Numbered from the stretch's first letter, positions 8,503-18,258 are shown. The stretch: 56,847 nucleotides of DNA from Planctomicrobium piriforme (GCA_945860955.1 CAMATH010000048.1:1-56847), one strand, 5' to 3'. Notes: generated from the sequence alone by a model not told the origin. Translations and numbers: made by a program.

Positions 8503-9930
8503 TCACGCCAGAATTCCCTCAACCACCTCTCCGTGGACGTCGGTCAGCCGAAAGTCGCGACCCGCGTAGCGGTAGGTGAGTCGTTTGTGGTCCAGTCCCA
8601 GCAGGTGCAGGATTGTCGCGTGCAGGTCGTGGAAGTGGACTTTGTTTTCGACGGCGTACAAACCGTACTCATCGGTTTGACCGTAATTGAGGCCCCCCTT
8701 CACCCCACCGCCGGCGAGCCACATGCTGAACCCGTACGGATTGTGATCGCGCCCGTCGGCGCTCTCGGTGGTTGGCGTGCGTCCGAACTCGCCTCCCCAG
8801 ATCACCAGAGTCTCATCCAACAATCCCCGCTGGGCCAGATCGGCGAGCAGGCCGGCGATGGGCCGGTCGACCGATCGCGCCATGTTCGTATGGCTTTCCT
8901 TGAGCTTGGTGTGCGCGTCCCAGCCGTTACTGTTGCATTGAACAAAGCGGACTCCCCGTTCGGAATACCGTCGCGCCAACAAACACTGGAGTCCAAAGTC
9001 GGCGGTCGCCGGGTCGTCGAGTCCGTAGAGCGCCCGCGTGGCGGCAGTCTCCTGGCCAATCTCCTCCGCCTCGGGGGCGGCCATCTGCATCCGGAACGCC
9101 AGTTCAAACGATGCGAGCCGGGCTTCCAGTTCGTCGTCGGCTCCATCCCGTTCCAGTTGCCCCCGACCGAGCTGCTGAAGCAATTCCAGTTCCCGCCGCT
9201 GACGACGGAGCCTGTCGTCCCCGGAACCGATGTGCGGGAACTTCGCGTCGGCTGCCTTGCCGCCGGCTCCCAGAGCGGTCCCCTGATAGGAGGCGGGAAG
9301 GAACGCCGAGCCGTAGTTGTTCGCCCCCCCTTGCGACGTGGACTGACAGAGGGTGATGTACCCGGGCAGGTTCTGGTTCTCGCTTCCCAGTCCCCACGTC
9401 AGCCAGGAACCCATGCTGGGTCGAATGAACGCGTCGCTCCCCGTGTGCCATTCCAGCACCGCGCCACCGTGCCGGGGGTTGGAGCAGTGCATTGAACGAA
9501 TGACGCACAACTCATCCACAAGCCGGGCCGTTTGGGGAAACAACTCGCTGACCCAGGTTCCCGACTCACCGTGCTGCTGGAATGCGAACGGCGACCGCAT
9601 CAGTCCCCCCATTTTTTGGGGGAAGGAAATCACCCGGGGTTTCAGTTCTTCGGGGAGCGGCCGGCCGTCGTCCCGTTCGAGTGCCGGTTTATAGTCGAAC
9701 GTATCGAGATGCGACGGGCCACCAAACATGAACAGCACAATCACCCGTTTTGCGCGGGGGGCGAAGTGCGGGGGCTTGAGGGCCAAAGGTGGTTCGGTCT
9801 CGGCTCGTGCCTGTTCGTTCGCCAGGAATGTCGCCAGCGCCAAACCACCAAAACCGGCACCAAACTGAGCCAGAAACGCACGGCGGCTGGATGCGGTGTA
9901 CTGAGGAGTGGGCGAAAGACGCGAGTTCAT
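8503..9930 (-). CDS. Tat-exported DUF1501 protein (second paralogue)
   Basis: 475 residues. Twin-arginine signal SSRRAFLAQFGAGFGGLALATF at residues about 15-36. DUF1501 landmarks: FMFGGPSHLDTFDYKPAL, GWDAHTKLKESH, VIWGGEFGRTPTTE and GRDHNPYGFSMWLAGGG. It is homologous to the protein at 6730-8151 but clearly diverged. Unlike that one it has no DUF1549/DUF1553 partner next to it in this window: the gene upstream on this strand is absent, and lpxA is divergent 222 bases away. Confidence 0.92.
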   Translation of the reverse strand: MNSRLSPTPQYTASSRRAFLAQFGAGFGGLALATFLANEQARAETEPPLALKPPHFAPRAKRVIVLFMFGGPSHLDTFDYKPALERDDGRPLPEELKPRVISFPQKMGGLMRSPFAFQQHGESGTWVSELFPQTARLVDELCVIRSMHCSNPRHGGAVLEWHTGSDAFIRPSMGSWLTWGLGSENQNLPGYITLCQSTSQGGANNYGSAFLPASYQGTALGAGGKAADAKFPHIGSGDDRLRRQRRELELLQQLGRGQLERDGADDELEARLASFELAFRMQMAAPEAEEIGQETAATRALYGLDDPATADFGLQCLLARRYSERGVRFVQCNSNGWDAHTKLKESHTNMARSVDRPIAGLLADLAQRGLLDETLVIWGGEFGRTPTTESADGRDHNPYGFSMWLAGGGVKGGLNYGQTDEYGLYAVENKVHFHDLHATILHLLGLDHKRLTYRYAGRDFRLTDVHGEVVEGILA

Positions 9931-10152
9931 GGCGATTGAGGTGAGGACACTGCGGTTTCTGACGGGGTACGGTGTTGCGGAGAACTCCCAGGCAATTTCG
10001 TCAGCTCGCCGAACTCAGTATAGCGGTCGCGCAAAGCGCCCGAAAACTCGTGTTGTCTGAATTCGAATGGCGCGGTACCGTTCCCGCGACCATCGCTCCC
10101 TTCCAGTTCACCCAGTGGTCGCTTCCCCGACAGCGGCCGTCGCGATCGCTTC

Positions 10153-11022
10153 ATGTCTGCCGATCCAACCATTTTCCCGGTCCCCCAGCGACATTCGGTG
10201 CCACGAATTCACCCGACGGCGGTCGTGGCCGACGGGGCGGTGTTGGGGGCGGATGTGGAGATTGGCCCTTTTTGTGTCGTGGATTCCGGGGTGGTGCTTG
10301 GGGAGGGCTGCGTCCTGGGGCCACGTGTCACGTTGTATTCGGGTGCCACTCTGGGACCGCGCTGTCGGCTGCATGCCAACGCCGTCGTGGGTGATCTTCC
10401 CCAGGATTTGAACTACCGCGGCGGTGACAGCCAGGTAGTCATTGGCAGTGACTGTGTGATTCGGGAAGGGGTGACTATCCATCGCGGAACCATGCCTGGT
10501 ACCGCGACCGAAGTGGGTGACGGGTGTCTGTTGATGGCGTACAGTCACGTTGGCCACAACGCCCGGCTGGGAAGTGAAGTCGTTCTCGCGAACGGTGCCT
10601 TGCTCGCTGGTTACGCGGAAGTTGGCGACCGGGCGTTTATCAGCGGGAACTGTCTGATTCACCAGTTTACGCGCGTCGGTCGGCTGGCGATGATGTCGGG
10701 TGGCTCGGCCGCTCAGATGGATGTCCCCCCGTTTTGCATGACGCGCAGCGTCTGCGCCAACACAGTCACCGGCCTCAACATCATCGGACTGCGTCGGGCC
10801 GGTTATTCAGCGACAGAGCGACTGGCGATCAAGACCGCGTTTGACACTCTGTATCGGGGAAACCTGGGGGTCGCCCGCGCGCTGGAACTCATTGCCAGCG
10901 AGCCGATGACGCCTGCGGTGCGGGAACTGCACGACTTTGTCCGGCAGTCAAAGCGCGGGATCTGTAAGTTCGTGCGCGACCAGCAGATCAGCGACGAAGA
11001 ACGCCCGCCTCTCGCGGCGTGA
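10153..11022 (+). CDS. lpxA: Acyl-ACP--UDP-N-acetylglucosamine O-acyltransferase LpxA
   Basis: 289 residues. Cytoplasmic enzyme transferring a 3-hydroxyacyl chain from ACP to UDP-GlcNAc, the first step of lipid A synthesis. The N-terminal two thirds is a left-handed parallel beta-helix of hexapeptide repeats (HPTAVVADGAVLGADVEIGP onward). LpxA-specific segments are visible: IREGVTIHRGT, LLMAYSHVGHNARLG (with the catalytic His), HQFTRVGRLAMMSGGS and NTVTGLNIIGLRRAGYS. The C-terminal helical domain ends in QSKRGICKFVRDQ. No fabZ, lpxD or lpxB is adjacent. Its presence argues for an outer membrane with lipid A-like glycolipid. Confidence 0.95.
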   Translation: MSADPTIFPVPQRHSVPRIHPTAVVADGAVLGADVEIGPFCVVDSGVVLGEGCVLGPRVTLYSGATLGPRCRLHANAVVGDLPQDLNYRGGDSQVVIGSDCVIREGVTIHRGTMPGTATEVGDGCLLMAYSHVGHNARLGSEVVLANGALLAGYAEVGDRAFISGNCLIHQFTRVGRLAMMSGGSAAQMDVPPFCMTRSVCANTVTGLNIIGLRRAGYSATERLAIKTAFDTLYRGNLGVARALELIASEPMTPAVRELHDFVRQSKRGICKFVRDQQISDEERPPLAA

Positions 11023-11446
11023 TGAACCGGTTTCCAACCATTGGGTCGACAGCGGATCGTTATACTCCGCGCGGCGGGAAAACAGAAAATTCTGTACGCA
11101 GAGCCGCGTCCGTCAGGAAGCGGAGACAGCAACCGCAACACGGGCTGGTCGATCCCTAGAACGGCGACTGCGGGGACAAAATTCCACACGATCTGGAAAT
11201 TCTGTTCCAGATTGGGGAACTGTCGGCGGCAATGGGCGTCTATACTCCACGCGGCGGACGTTGCGAATTCGAACCCGAGCCGCGCCCGTCAGGAAGCGGA
11301 GACCGATTACCGCTTCCTGACGGGCGCGGCTCAAAGTCGTACCTCAACTGCCATCCCGCGCGATACAATCGCACCGACTCGTCCTGCGCTCCCGCCGACG
11401 ATCCCGGCACCTGCCGCCGCTGCCGTTCGACATTTCAGGTTTCTCC
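11023..11446. other. Gene-free repeat block before the giant gene
   Basis: No coding region. It contains two copies of a repeat (about 11053-11125 and 11237-11299) and an inverted arm to 11332. The leader and promoter of the large gene at 11447 should lie between 11333 and 11446; no clear -35/-10 was seen. Confidence 0.55.
11053..11332. repeat. Direct and perfect inverted repeats, GAGCCGCG family
   Basis: Copies at about 11053-11125 and 11237-11303 both read TATACTCC(G/A)CGCGGCGG, then GAGCCGCG(T/C)CCGTCAGG and AAGCGGAGAC. In the second copy the 23 bases 11277-11299 are followed, after a 10-base spacer, by their exact reverse complement at 11310-11332, giving a strong potential hairpin. Confidence 0.8.
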
Positions 11447-14400
11447 ATGCACCGAATTCGCACGCTGATGGTTCTCACACTCTTCGCCGCCGCCGCTCCC
11501 GCTTCCGGTGGGGAAATCGGATTTGTCGAAGACTTTGTTCTCGCCAGCGACCGGGCGAAAGCGCTCGAACAACTGGTCCCCGGCACCGAGGACTTCTATT
11601 ACTTCCATTCGTTGCACTACCTGGCGACCGAACAATACGCCAAGCTCATCGAAATGCAGCGGCCGTGGCTCGAACGGCACGGCGAATCGCAGCGGCTCTG
11701 GGAGATTCGCACCCGGCACGCGCTGCTGACCTACGACCGCGCTCCGCAGGCATCGCTCGACTATCTCATCCGGCGGACCGGGGTGCAGTTCAATCATCAG
11801 CGCGAAGATCTCAGCGCCGAACCAGATCTACCCACAAAACTCGATCCCGAGCTGATTTCGCGAGACCAGTTCCGGCAGCGGGCTGTGGGGATCTCGACCG
11901 ACCACGTCAACGGTTTCGAAAACGACGCGATCGACTGGCTGATTCAAACACCACTTCATCCCAATCAGCGCCGCGACCTGCTCGGTCGGCTCACCCGCCC
12001 CGATTATCCAAAACTGGTCGATCTGATTGTCGCCGATCTGAACCACGAGAACTCCGGCGGCTTCGGTTCGCTGGGAATTCACACGCAACTGCTGCTGCCT
12101 CAGTTGGAGGAGCTGGCGAAAAAGAAGCCCGAACTCCTCAATCATCAGGCGTTCGTCAACGCGTTTCTGAAGCGACTGCAACCCTCCGCGGATGAAGACT
12201 GGCGAAATGATCCCACGTTGCTTGGGGCCTATCTCACCCGACTGTCTCAATTCGCAAAACGCCTGGATCCCGTCCACAACTCACTCAAGGCGCACGTGTT
12301 GTATCACCAGCTTGTGCTGGACCAGCAACAGGGGAAGCTCAATCGCGAGCGGTTTCTGGCGTATCTCCAGCTTCCCAGGCCGGTGGGCTATGCGGCCGAG
12401 AGTTTTTTGAAGTCCGAATCGGTTCGTCGGTTTCCCTGCGACCTCTATCAACGCTTTGTCGACGAAACGCTGTTCCCGGTGATTGGGGATGACGAACCGC
12501 TGGTTCGCAGTCACCTGTTGCACTTTCTCAAGGAGCTGCCGAACGCGAAGGAATTTGAGCCGTTCGTCAACGACGTCTACCTCAAATACCTGCTCGCCGA
12601 GGCGAAGATCGTCAACGGACTGGGAACCCCGGAACAATGGGCGGCTCTCTTGCCCCCGGAAATCTACCAGCAGCTCAAGGAGCGAATCGACATCGATTTC
12701 GCTCCAACGAATCCGACGCAATTCGCCGTCGATCAGCCGGTGATACTCGACGTGGCGATCAAAAACGTTCCGACGTTGATCGTCAAAGTGTTCGAGGTCA
12801 ATACCGGGAGTCTGTATCGGGAGACACTGCGGGAGGTCAGTACCGATATCAATCTGGACGGTCTGATCGCCAACATCGAACAGACGCATGTCTTCAAAGA
12901 TCCCCCGGTGCGGCGGGTCAATCGACGGTTTGAGTTCCCGCAATTGAACAAGGCGGGGGTGTACGTGATTGACTTCATTGGAAATGGCCGCAGCAGCCGG
13001 GCGCTGATTCGGAAAGGTCGACTGAGTCCTGTCGTCCGGACAGGCCCGGTCGGCCAGGTCTTCACCATTTATGATGAAACTCAAAAACCGGTGAACGACG
13101 CGTCGATCTGGCTCGCCGGCCGGGAATACCCCGCCGACCAACAGGGAACAATCACCGTCCCGTTCAGCACCACTCCCGGAAGGCAACCGATTGTCATCAG
13201 TCGGGGGGACTTTTCCTGTCTCGACGCGTTTGAACACGAAGCCGAGAACTACACCCTTTCGGCAGGAATGTACGTCGACCGGGAGTCGTTGCTGTCGCGA
13301 CGGCAGGCGACGGTGCTGATCCGTCCGGGGTTGCGACTCAATGGTGCCCTGGCGTCGGTCCAACTGCTGACTCAGCCAAAGCTGTTGATCACCTCGACCG
13401 ACCTCGACGGAATCTCGACGAGTGATCAGATCAATGATGTGGCACTGTTTGACGATCGCGAAACAGTTCACGAGTTTCAGGTTCCCGCCCGGACGGCGTC
13501 GATTTCGTTCGTGCTGACAGCCAAAGTCAATCGCGTGAGCGTGGGAGGAGCCCCGTTCGATTTGTCGACGGTGACCGGCTTCACTCTGAATGGAATCGAG
13601 AAGAGTGACAAGACCGAAGATCTGCATCTGGTGCCCAGCGACACCGAGTACGTTGTCGCGCTGTTGGGGAAAACCGGAGAGCCGAAGGGGGGACGGGCGA
13701 TTCACCTGTCGCTCAAGCATCGCGACTTCCGCCTTCCGTTCCTGACCACACTGAAAACCACGCCGCAGGGACGGGTTGAACTGGGGGAGCTCGCCGACAT
13801 CACCTCCGTCACCGCGACTGGTCCGCAGGGAACGATGGAAACATGGCCGCTCCGTCCGGACAGAACCACCAGCAGCCCGCAGTTGAACGGGAAGGAAGGA
13901 GAACCGGTCGTCGTGCCGTTCGTGCCCCGTGCGGGGGGAGAACTTTCGCCCGCGGAGGTGTCGCTGTTGGAACTTCGCGGCAACGCCTTTGTCGCCGACC
14001 GTTTTCGGAATCTGAAACAGCGCGACGGCCTGTTGGTGATCGAAGGCTTGCCTGCGGGGAACTACGACCTGTGGCTCAAGTCGAGCGACACGCGAATTCA
14101 CCTGCGGATCGCGGCGGGGGCCAAAGATCGACGGTTTGTGTTGGGGAAGACGCGGATTCTTGAAACCCCCGCGATGCCTCCCCTGCAAGTCGCGGCGATC
14201 GAGACAATGCCCGAGGCGCTGAAAGTGAAACTGTCCAACGCGACAAAACTCACCCGCGTCCACGTCTTCGCTGACCGATTCGCTCCCGCGTACTCGGCGT
14301 TCGATTCACTCGCGTCCGTTGGCACGATTGAGCCGAAACAGTTTTCGCGTTTGATCGCCAGTAGTGTGTACATCACGGGGCGGAATATCGGCGACGAATA

Positions 14401-17400
14401 CAGCTACATTTTCAACCGCAAATACGCGGCGAAGCTCCCCGGAAACATGCTGGAGCGGCCTGCGCTGTTGCTCAATCCCTGGGGAGTTCGCGAAACCGAG
14501 ACGGGTGAACAACAGGCGAGCCAGGCGGATGACTTCGCGGAAGTCGACTCGCTCCGCCGCGAACTGGAAATGAGGGTTCCTTCCGATTCACCCGCGTCAC
14601 CACCTCCGCCTCCCGGCACCAGTCAGTTCTCCAACCTCGACTTCCTCGCCAGTGGTTCCACAGTACTGGTGAATCTGACGGCCGATGACGACGGCACTGT
14701 GACGATCCCGCTCGCCGAGCTGGGGGCGCACCAGCACATTCACATCGTGGCGGTCGACGCGTTGTCGACGGCGTATCGCAGCATCGCGTTGCCCGAGCCC
14801 GACTTGCTGGTGATCGATCAGCGGCTCTTGAATCCGCTGGATCCCGAGAAGCACTTTTTGCAGCAGAAACAGATGACGCTCATCGCGCCGGGAACCCCGT
14901 TTGAGATCGCCGACGTCACCACCAGCCGATTCGAGACCTACGACAGTCTGGCCCGAGTTTACGCCCTGTTCGCCACGTTGAGCGAAGATTCGCAACTGGC
15001 GGAATTCGGACCGATTCTGACGTGGCCCACCATGACCCCGGAAGCACGCCGTGCGTTCTATTCGAAACATGCCAGCCACGAACTCACCTTCTTTCTGGCA
15101 AAGAAGGATCCGGAGTTCTTTCAGACGGTGATCAAGCCGTACCTGGCGAACAAACGGGACAAGACGTTTCTGGACCTTTGGCTGCTGGAAGAGGATCTGG
15201 TGGAATATCTCAAACCGTGGAAGTTCGGGCAATTGAATGTGGTGGAGCGGATTCTGCTCGCGCGGCGGATCGAAGCCGATCGGCAGGCGACCGCCCGGCA
15301 TATTGCCGACCTGTACTCCCTGTTGCCCCCCGACCGGGACCGGTTCACGCGTCTGTTTGATACCGCGATCAAGGGGAGGGCGTTGAGTTCAATGGAGGAG
15401 CTGGTGGGGTTGATCGCGGAAACGGTGGAGCTGAAATCGTGGGAGTCTTTGGACGAATTCGCCACGGGCAACCGTTTTGGTGATTCGCGCATCATGTCGT
15501 CGTTCAATGCCAAGAGAAGCGCTGGACAAGGGGGAGGCATGGGAGGAGGGGGCTTCTTCGGAGGAGGAGCGAGAGGAATGATGGGGGGGATGCCCGGAAG
15601 TCCCTCCGCTCCCCGGGAAATGGAACAGCTTTCGAGGCAACTCAACGATGTGGAATCGAAACAGGAAAGCGTCGACGAGCAGGCGAAGAGTCAGCGCGGC
15701 GAGTCCAAAGATCGCTCGTCTCTCAGCTCCAAGAGCGGTGCCGCCCGACGAAAGATGCCACAGAAGAAATTCCTGAAAGAGTCCTTGCGCGATGCAGACG
15801 AATCGGACTCGGATGGCGATGAGCCGATCTCTGAAGAATATTTGGTAGGGATAGCGATAACCTCAGGAGGAATTCCCAGCATTCGGTCCCTCTACCGCCA
15901 ACCCGATCCCACCAAAGAGTGGGCCGAGAACAATTACCATCACCTGACGATCGATGAGCAAACGTCGGACCTGATCACCGTCAATGCCTTCTGGCGTGAC
16001 TTCGCGCAGCACGATCCCGCGCTGCCGTTCGTCTCGGCGCATCTCGCCGAGGCGAGCCGGAATTTCCCGGAAATGCTGCTGGCACTCGCCGTTCTTGATC
16101 TTCCGTTCGAAGCCCCGAAGCACGAGACGCAACTGGAGGGGACGCGGTTGACCATCAGCCCGGCGGGGCCTGCGGTGGTTTATCACGAGGAGATCCGCGC
16201 CGCCGACCCCGCTCCCGGACCCGCGAAGATTCTGGTCGGACAGTCGTACTTTAAGCACGGCGACCGCCACATGCAGGTTGATGGCGAGCAGGTCGACAAA
16301 TACGTCACTGACGAATTCCTGATTCATACCGTCTACGGCTGTCAGGTCGTGGTGACGAACCCCAGTTCCACCCGGCAAAACCTCAGTCTCCTGTTGCAGA
16401 TTCCGCAGGGAGCGATTCCGGTTCTGAACACCCGCCGAACGCGGACCCAGTTGATCACTCTTGAGCCCTACCACACGCAGACAATCGACTACCACTTCTA
16501 CTTCCCGGCGGCAGGCGAGTTTCAGCACTTCCCCGTGCAGGTCGCCCGGAATGCCGATCTTGCGGCATTCGCGGCACCCACCACGCTTCATGTCGTCGAG
16601 AAACCGGTGAAAGTCGACGCGGAATCGTGGGACCACGTTTCCCAGTTCGGCAGTTCCGAAGAGGTCGTCGCGTTTCTGACGAAGCAGAACTGCGACCGTC
16701 TGGATCTCGATCGGATCGCCTGGCGGATGAACGACGCCCGGTTCTTCGAGACGGTGACGCGGTTGCTGGCGAGCCGGCATGTCTACAATCAGACCCTGTG
16801 GTCGTACGCCCTCAAGCACGACACCGTACCGGCCATCAACGAATTTTTGCAGCATGCCGACCCGCTGGTGACCGAGTGCGGCGGTCGCTTGCGGTCGAGG
16901 CTGTTGACGGTCGACCCTGTCGCGCGGCGGAGTTATGAACATCTGGAATACAAGCCGCTGGTCAACGCCCGGGCGCATGCACTGGGCAAACGTCGGCAGA
17001 TTGTGAACGACCGCTTCCACCAGCAATACCACCGCTGGCTGGCGCAGGCCGCCTACGATCGGGAACTGTCACCCGACGACCTCCTGACGGCGACCTACTA
17101 CTTGTTGCTCCAGGACCGGGTGGAAGAGGCGCGGTCGACGTTCCTTCGGGTGAAGCCCGAACAGATCGCCTCCCGGATGCAGTACGATTACTGCGCCGCG
17201 TACCTCGACTTCTTCAACGCCGAGCCGGCGCAGGCGCGGGCGATCGCCTTGAAGTACACCGACCACCCGGTCGACCGCTGGCGAAACACATTCGCGGCGA
17301 TCGTCGCGCAACTCGATGAGGCGGAAGGGAAGGAGACGCAGGTTGTCGACGCCACCAGTCGCGACCAGCAACAGTCGCAACTGGCGGCGACAGAACCCTC

Positions 17401-17992
17401 GTTCGAGTTCAAAGTCGAAGCGAAAGAGATCGACCTGTCGTACCAGAATCTCGATCAGGTGCGGGTCAATTACTACCTGATGGATGTCGAGCTGCTGTTC
17501 AGCCGAAATCCGTTCGTGCGGCAGTTCCGGGGCCAGTTCAGCGCGGTCAAGCCGAATCAAACGGCACTCGTCTCGCTCAAACCGGCCGACGCTCCGGACG
17601 AAAAACCCGCGTCGGGAACAATTCGGATTCCGCTTCCCAAAGAACTGCTCAACAAGAACATCCTGGTGGAGATCACGGGTGCGGGCGAGAACCGCACGCA
17701 GGCGTACTACTCGCACTCGCTGGGTGTGCAGGTGATCGAGAACTACGGCCAGGTTCGCGTGACGCAGGCGACGACGGAAAAACCGGTTTCGAAGGCGTAC
17801 GTGAAAGTCTACGCCCGGACCGCCGGCGGAGAGGTGAAGTTCTTCAAAGACGGTTACACCGACCTCCGCGGCCGATTCGATTACGCGTCGCTGTCGACGA
17901 ACGATCTCGACGGAGCGGTGAAGTTCGCGATTCTGATCCTCAGTGACGAACACGGCGCGGTGGTGAAAGAAGCGGACCCGCCGAAACGGTAG
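11447..17992 (+). CDS. Giant exported protein, macroglobulin-like beta regions, function unknown
   Basis: 2181 residues. Signal peptide at 1-22 (TLMVLTLFAAAAPASGG). Residues about 30-400 look helical and repeat-like; about 400-560 contain beta-rich stretches resembling macroglobulin-type domains (VILDVAIKNVPTLIVKVFEVN, then PQLNKAGVYVIDFIGNGRSS). A glycine-rich and then charged, apparently disordered insertion spans about 1358-1465 (GGGMGGGGFFGGGARG). The C-terminus again has a beta-sandwich style segment (KAYVKVYARTAGGEVKFF). No catalytic motif or thioester signature was recognised. It stands alone, with lpxA 424 bases upstream. I infer a very large periplasmic or surface protein; alpha-2-macroglobulin-type assignment is only a suggestion. 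Confidence 0.8.
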   Translation: MHRIRTLMVLTLFAAAAPASGGEIGFVEDFVLASDRAKALEQLVPGTEDFYYFHSLHYLATEQYAKLIEMQRPWLERHGESQRLWEIRTRHALLTYDRAPQASLDYLIRRTGVQFNHQREDLSAEPDLPTKLDPELISRDQFRQRAVGISTDHVNGFENDAIDWLIQTPLHPNQRRDLLGRLTRPDYPKLVDLIVADLNHENSGGFGSLGIHTQLLLPQLEELAKKKPELLNHQAFVNAFLKRLQPSADEDWRNDPTLLGAYLTRLSQFAKRLDPVHNSLKAHVLYHQLVLDQQQGKLNRERFLAYLQLPRPVGYAAESFLKSESVRRFPCDLYQRFVDETLFPVIGDDEPLVRSHLLHFLKELPNAKEFEPFVNDVYLKYLLAEAKIVNGLGTPEQWAALLPPEIYQQLKERIDIDFAPTNPTQFAVDQPVILDVAIKNVPTLIVKVFEVNTGSLYRETLREVSTDINLDGLIANIEQTHVFKDPPVRRVNRRFEFPQLNKAGVYVIDFIGNGRSSRALIRKGRLSPVVRTGPVGQVFTIYDETQKPVNDASIWLAGREYPADQQGTITVPFSTTPGRQPIVISRGDFSCLDAFEHEAENYTLSAGMYVDRESLLSRRQATVLIRPGLRLNGALASVQLLTQPKLLITSTDLDGISTSDQINDVALFDDRETVHEFQVPARTASISFVLTAKVNRVSVGGAPFDLSTVTGFTLNGIEKSDKTEDLHLVPSDTEYVVALLGKTGEPKGGRAIHLSLKHRDFRLPFLTTLKTTPQGRVELGELADITSVTATGPQGTMETWPLRPDRTTSSPQLNGKEGEPVVVPFVPRAGGELSPAEVSLLELRGNAFVADRFRNLKQRDGLLVIEGLPAGNYDLWLKSSDTRIHLRIAAGAKDRRFVLGKTRILETPAMPPLQVAAIETMPEALKVKLSNATKLTRVHVFADRFAPAYSAFDSLASVGTIEPKQFSRLIASSVYITGRNIGDEYSYIFNRKYAAKLPGNMLERPALLLNPWGVRETETGEQQASQADDFAEVDSLRRELEMRVPSDSPASPPPPPGTSQFSNLDFLASGSTVLVNLTADDDGTVTIPLAELGAHQHIHIVAVDALSTAYRSIALPEPDLLVIDQRLLNPLDPEKHFLQQKQMTLIAPGTPFEIADVTTSRFETYDSLARVYALFATLSEDSQLAEFGPILTWPTMTPEARRAFYSKHASHELTFFLAKKDPEFFQTVIKPYLANKRDKTFLDLWLLEEDLVEYLKPWKFGQLNVVERILLARRIEADRQATARHIADLYSLLPPDRDRFTRLFDTAIKGRALSSMEELVGLIAETVELKSWESLDEFATGNRFGDSRIMSSFNAKRSAGQGGGMGGGGFFGGGARGMMGGMPGSPSAPREMEQLSRQLNDVESKQESVDEQAKSQRGESKDRSSLSSKSGAARRKMPQKKFLKESLRDADESDSDGDEPISEEYLVGIAITSGGIPSIRSLYRQPDPTKEWAENNYHHLTIDEQTSDLITVNAFWRDFAQHDPALPFVSAHLAEASRNFPEMLLALAVLDLPFEAPKHETQLEGTRLTISPAGPAVVYHEEIRAADPAPGPAKILVGQSYFKHGDRHMQVDGEQVDKYVTDEFLIHTVYGCQVVVTNPSSTRQNLSLLLQIPQGAIPVLNTRRTRTQLITLEPYHTQTIDYHFYFPAAGEFQHFPVQVARNADLAAFAAPTTLHVVEKPVKVDAESWDHVSQFGSSEEVVAFLTKQNCDRLDLDRIAWRMNDARFFETVTRLLASRHVYNQTLWSYALKHDTVPAINEFLQHADPLVTECGGRLRSRLLTVDPVARRSYEHLEYKPLVNARAHALGKRRQIVNDRFHQQYHRWLAQAAYDRELSPDDLLTATYYLLLQDRVEEARSTFLRVKPEQIASRMQYDYCAAYLDFFNAEPAQARAIALKYTDHPVDRWRNTFAAIVAQLDEAEGKETQVVDATSRDQQQSQLAATEPSFEFKVEAKEIDLSYQNLDQVRVNYYLMDVELLFSRNPFVRQFRGQFSAVKPNQTALVSLKPADAPDEKPASGTIRIPLPKELLNKNILVEITGAGENRTQAYYSHSLGVQVIENYGQVRVTQATTEKPVSKAYVKVYARTAGGEVKFFKDGYTDLRGRFDYASLSTNDLDGAVKFAILILSDEHGAVVKEADPPKR

Positions 17993-18112
17993 AGGGGCGT
18001 GAAGTCGCCGGCGACGTTCCCCCGTAATGGGGATTTCAATCCCCACGACAGTTCGCAATTTTGCGCTCATCCGGGAGGAAGCGTGCCATCCAACCGAACA
18101 AGCCGTTGGGCA

Positions 18113-18158
18113 GAAGCTGGGGGGGAATCTGTCCCCCCCAGACCCCCCTGGGATTTTG
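18113..18158 (+). repeat. Dispersed C-run repeat, copy C
   Basis: AGAAGCTGGGGGGGAATCTG, then the double C-run and TGGGATTTTG. It is nearly identical to the reverse complement of 594-644. Confidence 0.75.
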
Positions 18159-18170
18159 AACAACCACCCG

Positions 18171-18193
18171 CTTGAATACCAAAAATGGCGGCT
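18171..18193 (+). repeat. Imperfect direct repeat left of the Rpn-like gene
   Basis: CTTGAATACCAAAAATGGCG GCT; its partner at 19237-19258 reads CTTGGATACC AAATTGGCGGCA. The pair flanks the Rpn-like gene. Confidence 0.55.
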
Positions 18194-18258
18194 GTTCTTC
18201 GGCAGTCGAACGGCGAACTGTGGCACGACTTCCGGTGGTGCCGTAGAATCCGCGAATC

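Larger units (their letters stand above)
17993..18258. other. Intergenic region with C-run repeat and a flanking direct repeat
   Basis: No gene. It holds copy C of the C-run repeat (18113-18158) and the left member of a direct repeat pair (18171-18193) flanking the Rpn-like gene. Confidence 0.5.

Noticed and set aside
11041-12195. Plus-strand frame covering the repeat block and the start of the giant gene
   Set aside because: Arg/Thr/Ala/Pro-rich translation in a different frame from the real gene, beginning inside repeats.
12281-14263. Long minus-strand open frame of 660 codons opposite the giant gene
   Set aside because: It is an Arg/Gln/His-rich antisense shadow of GC-rich coding sequence; the plus strand carries the signal peptide and normal composition.
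15863-17032. Minus-strand open frame of 389 codons opposite the giant gene
   Set aside because: Same shadow effect, with no start context or protein-like hydrophobic pattern.
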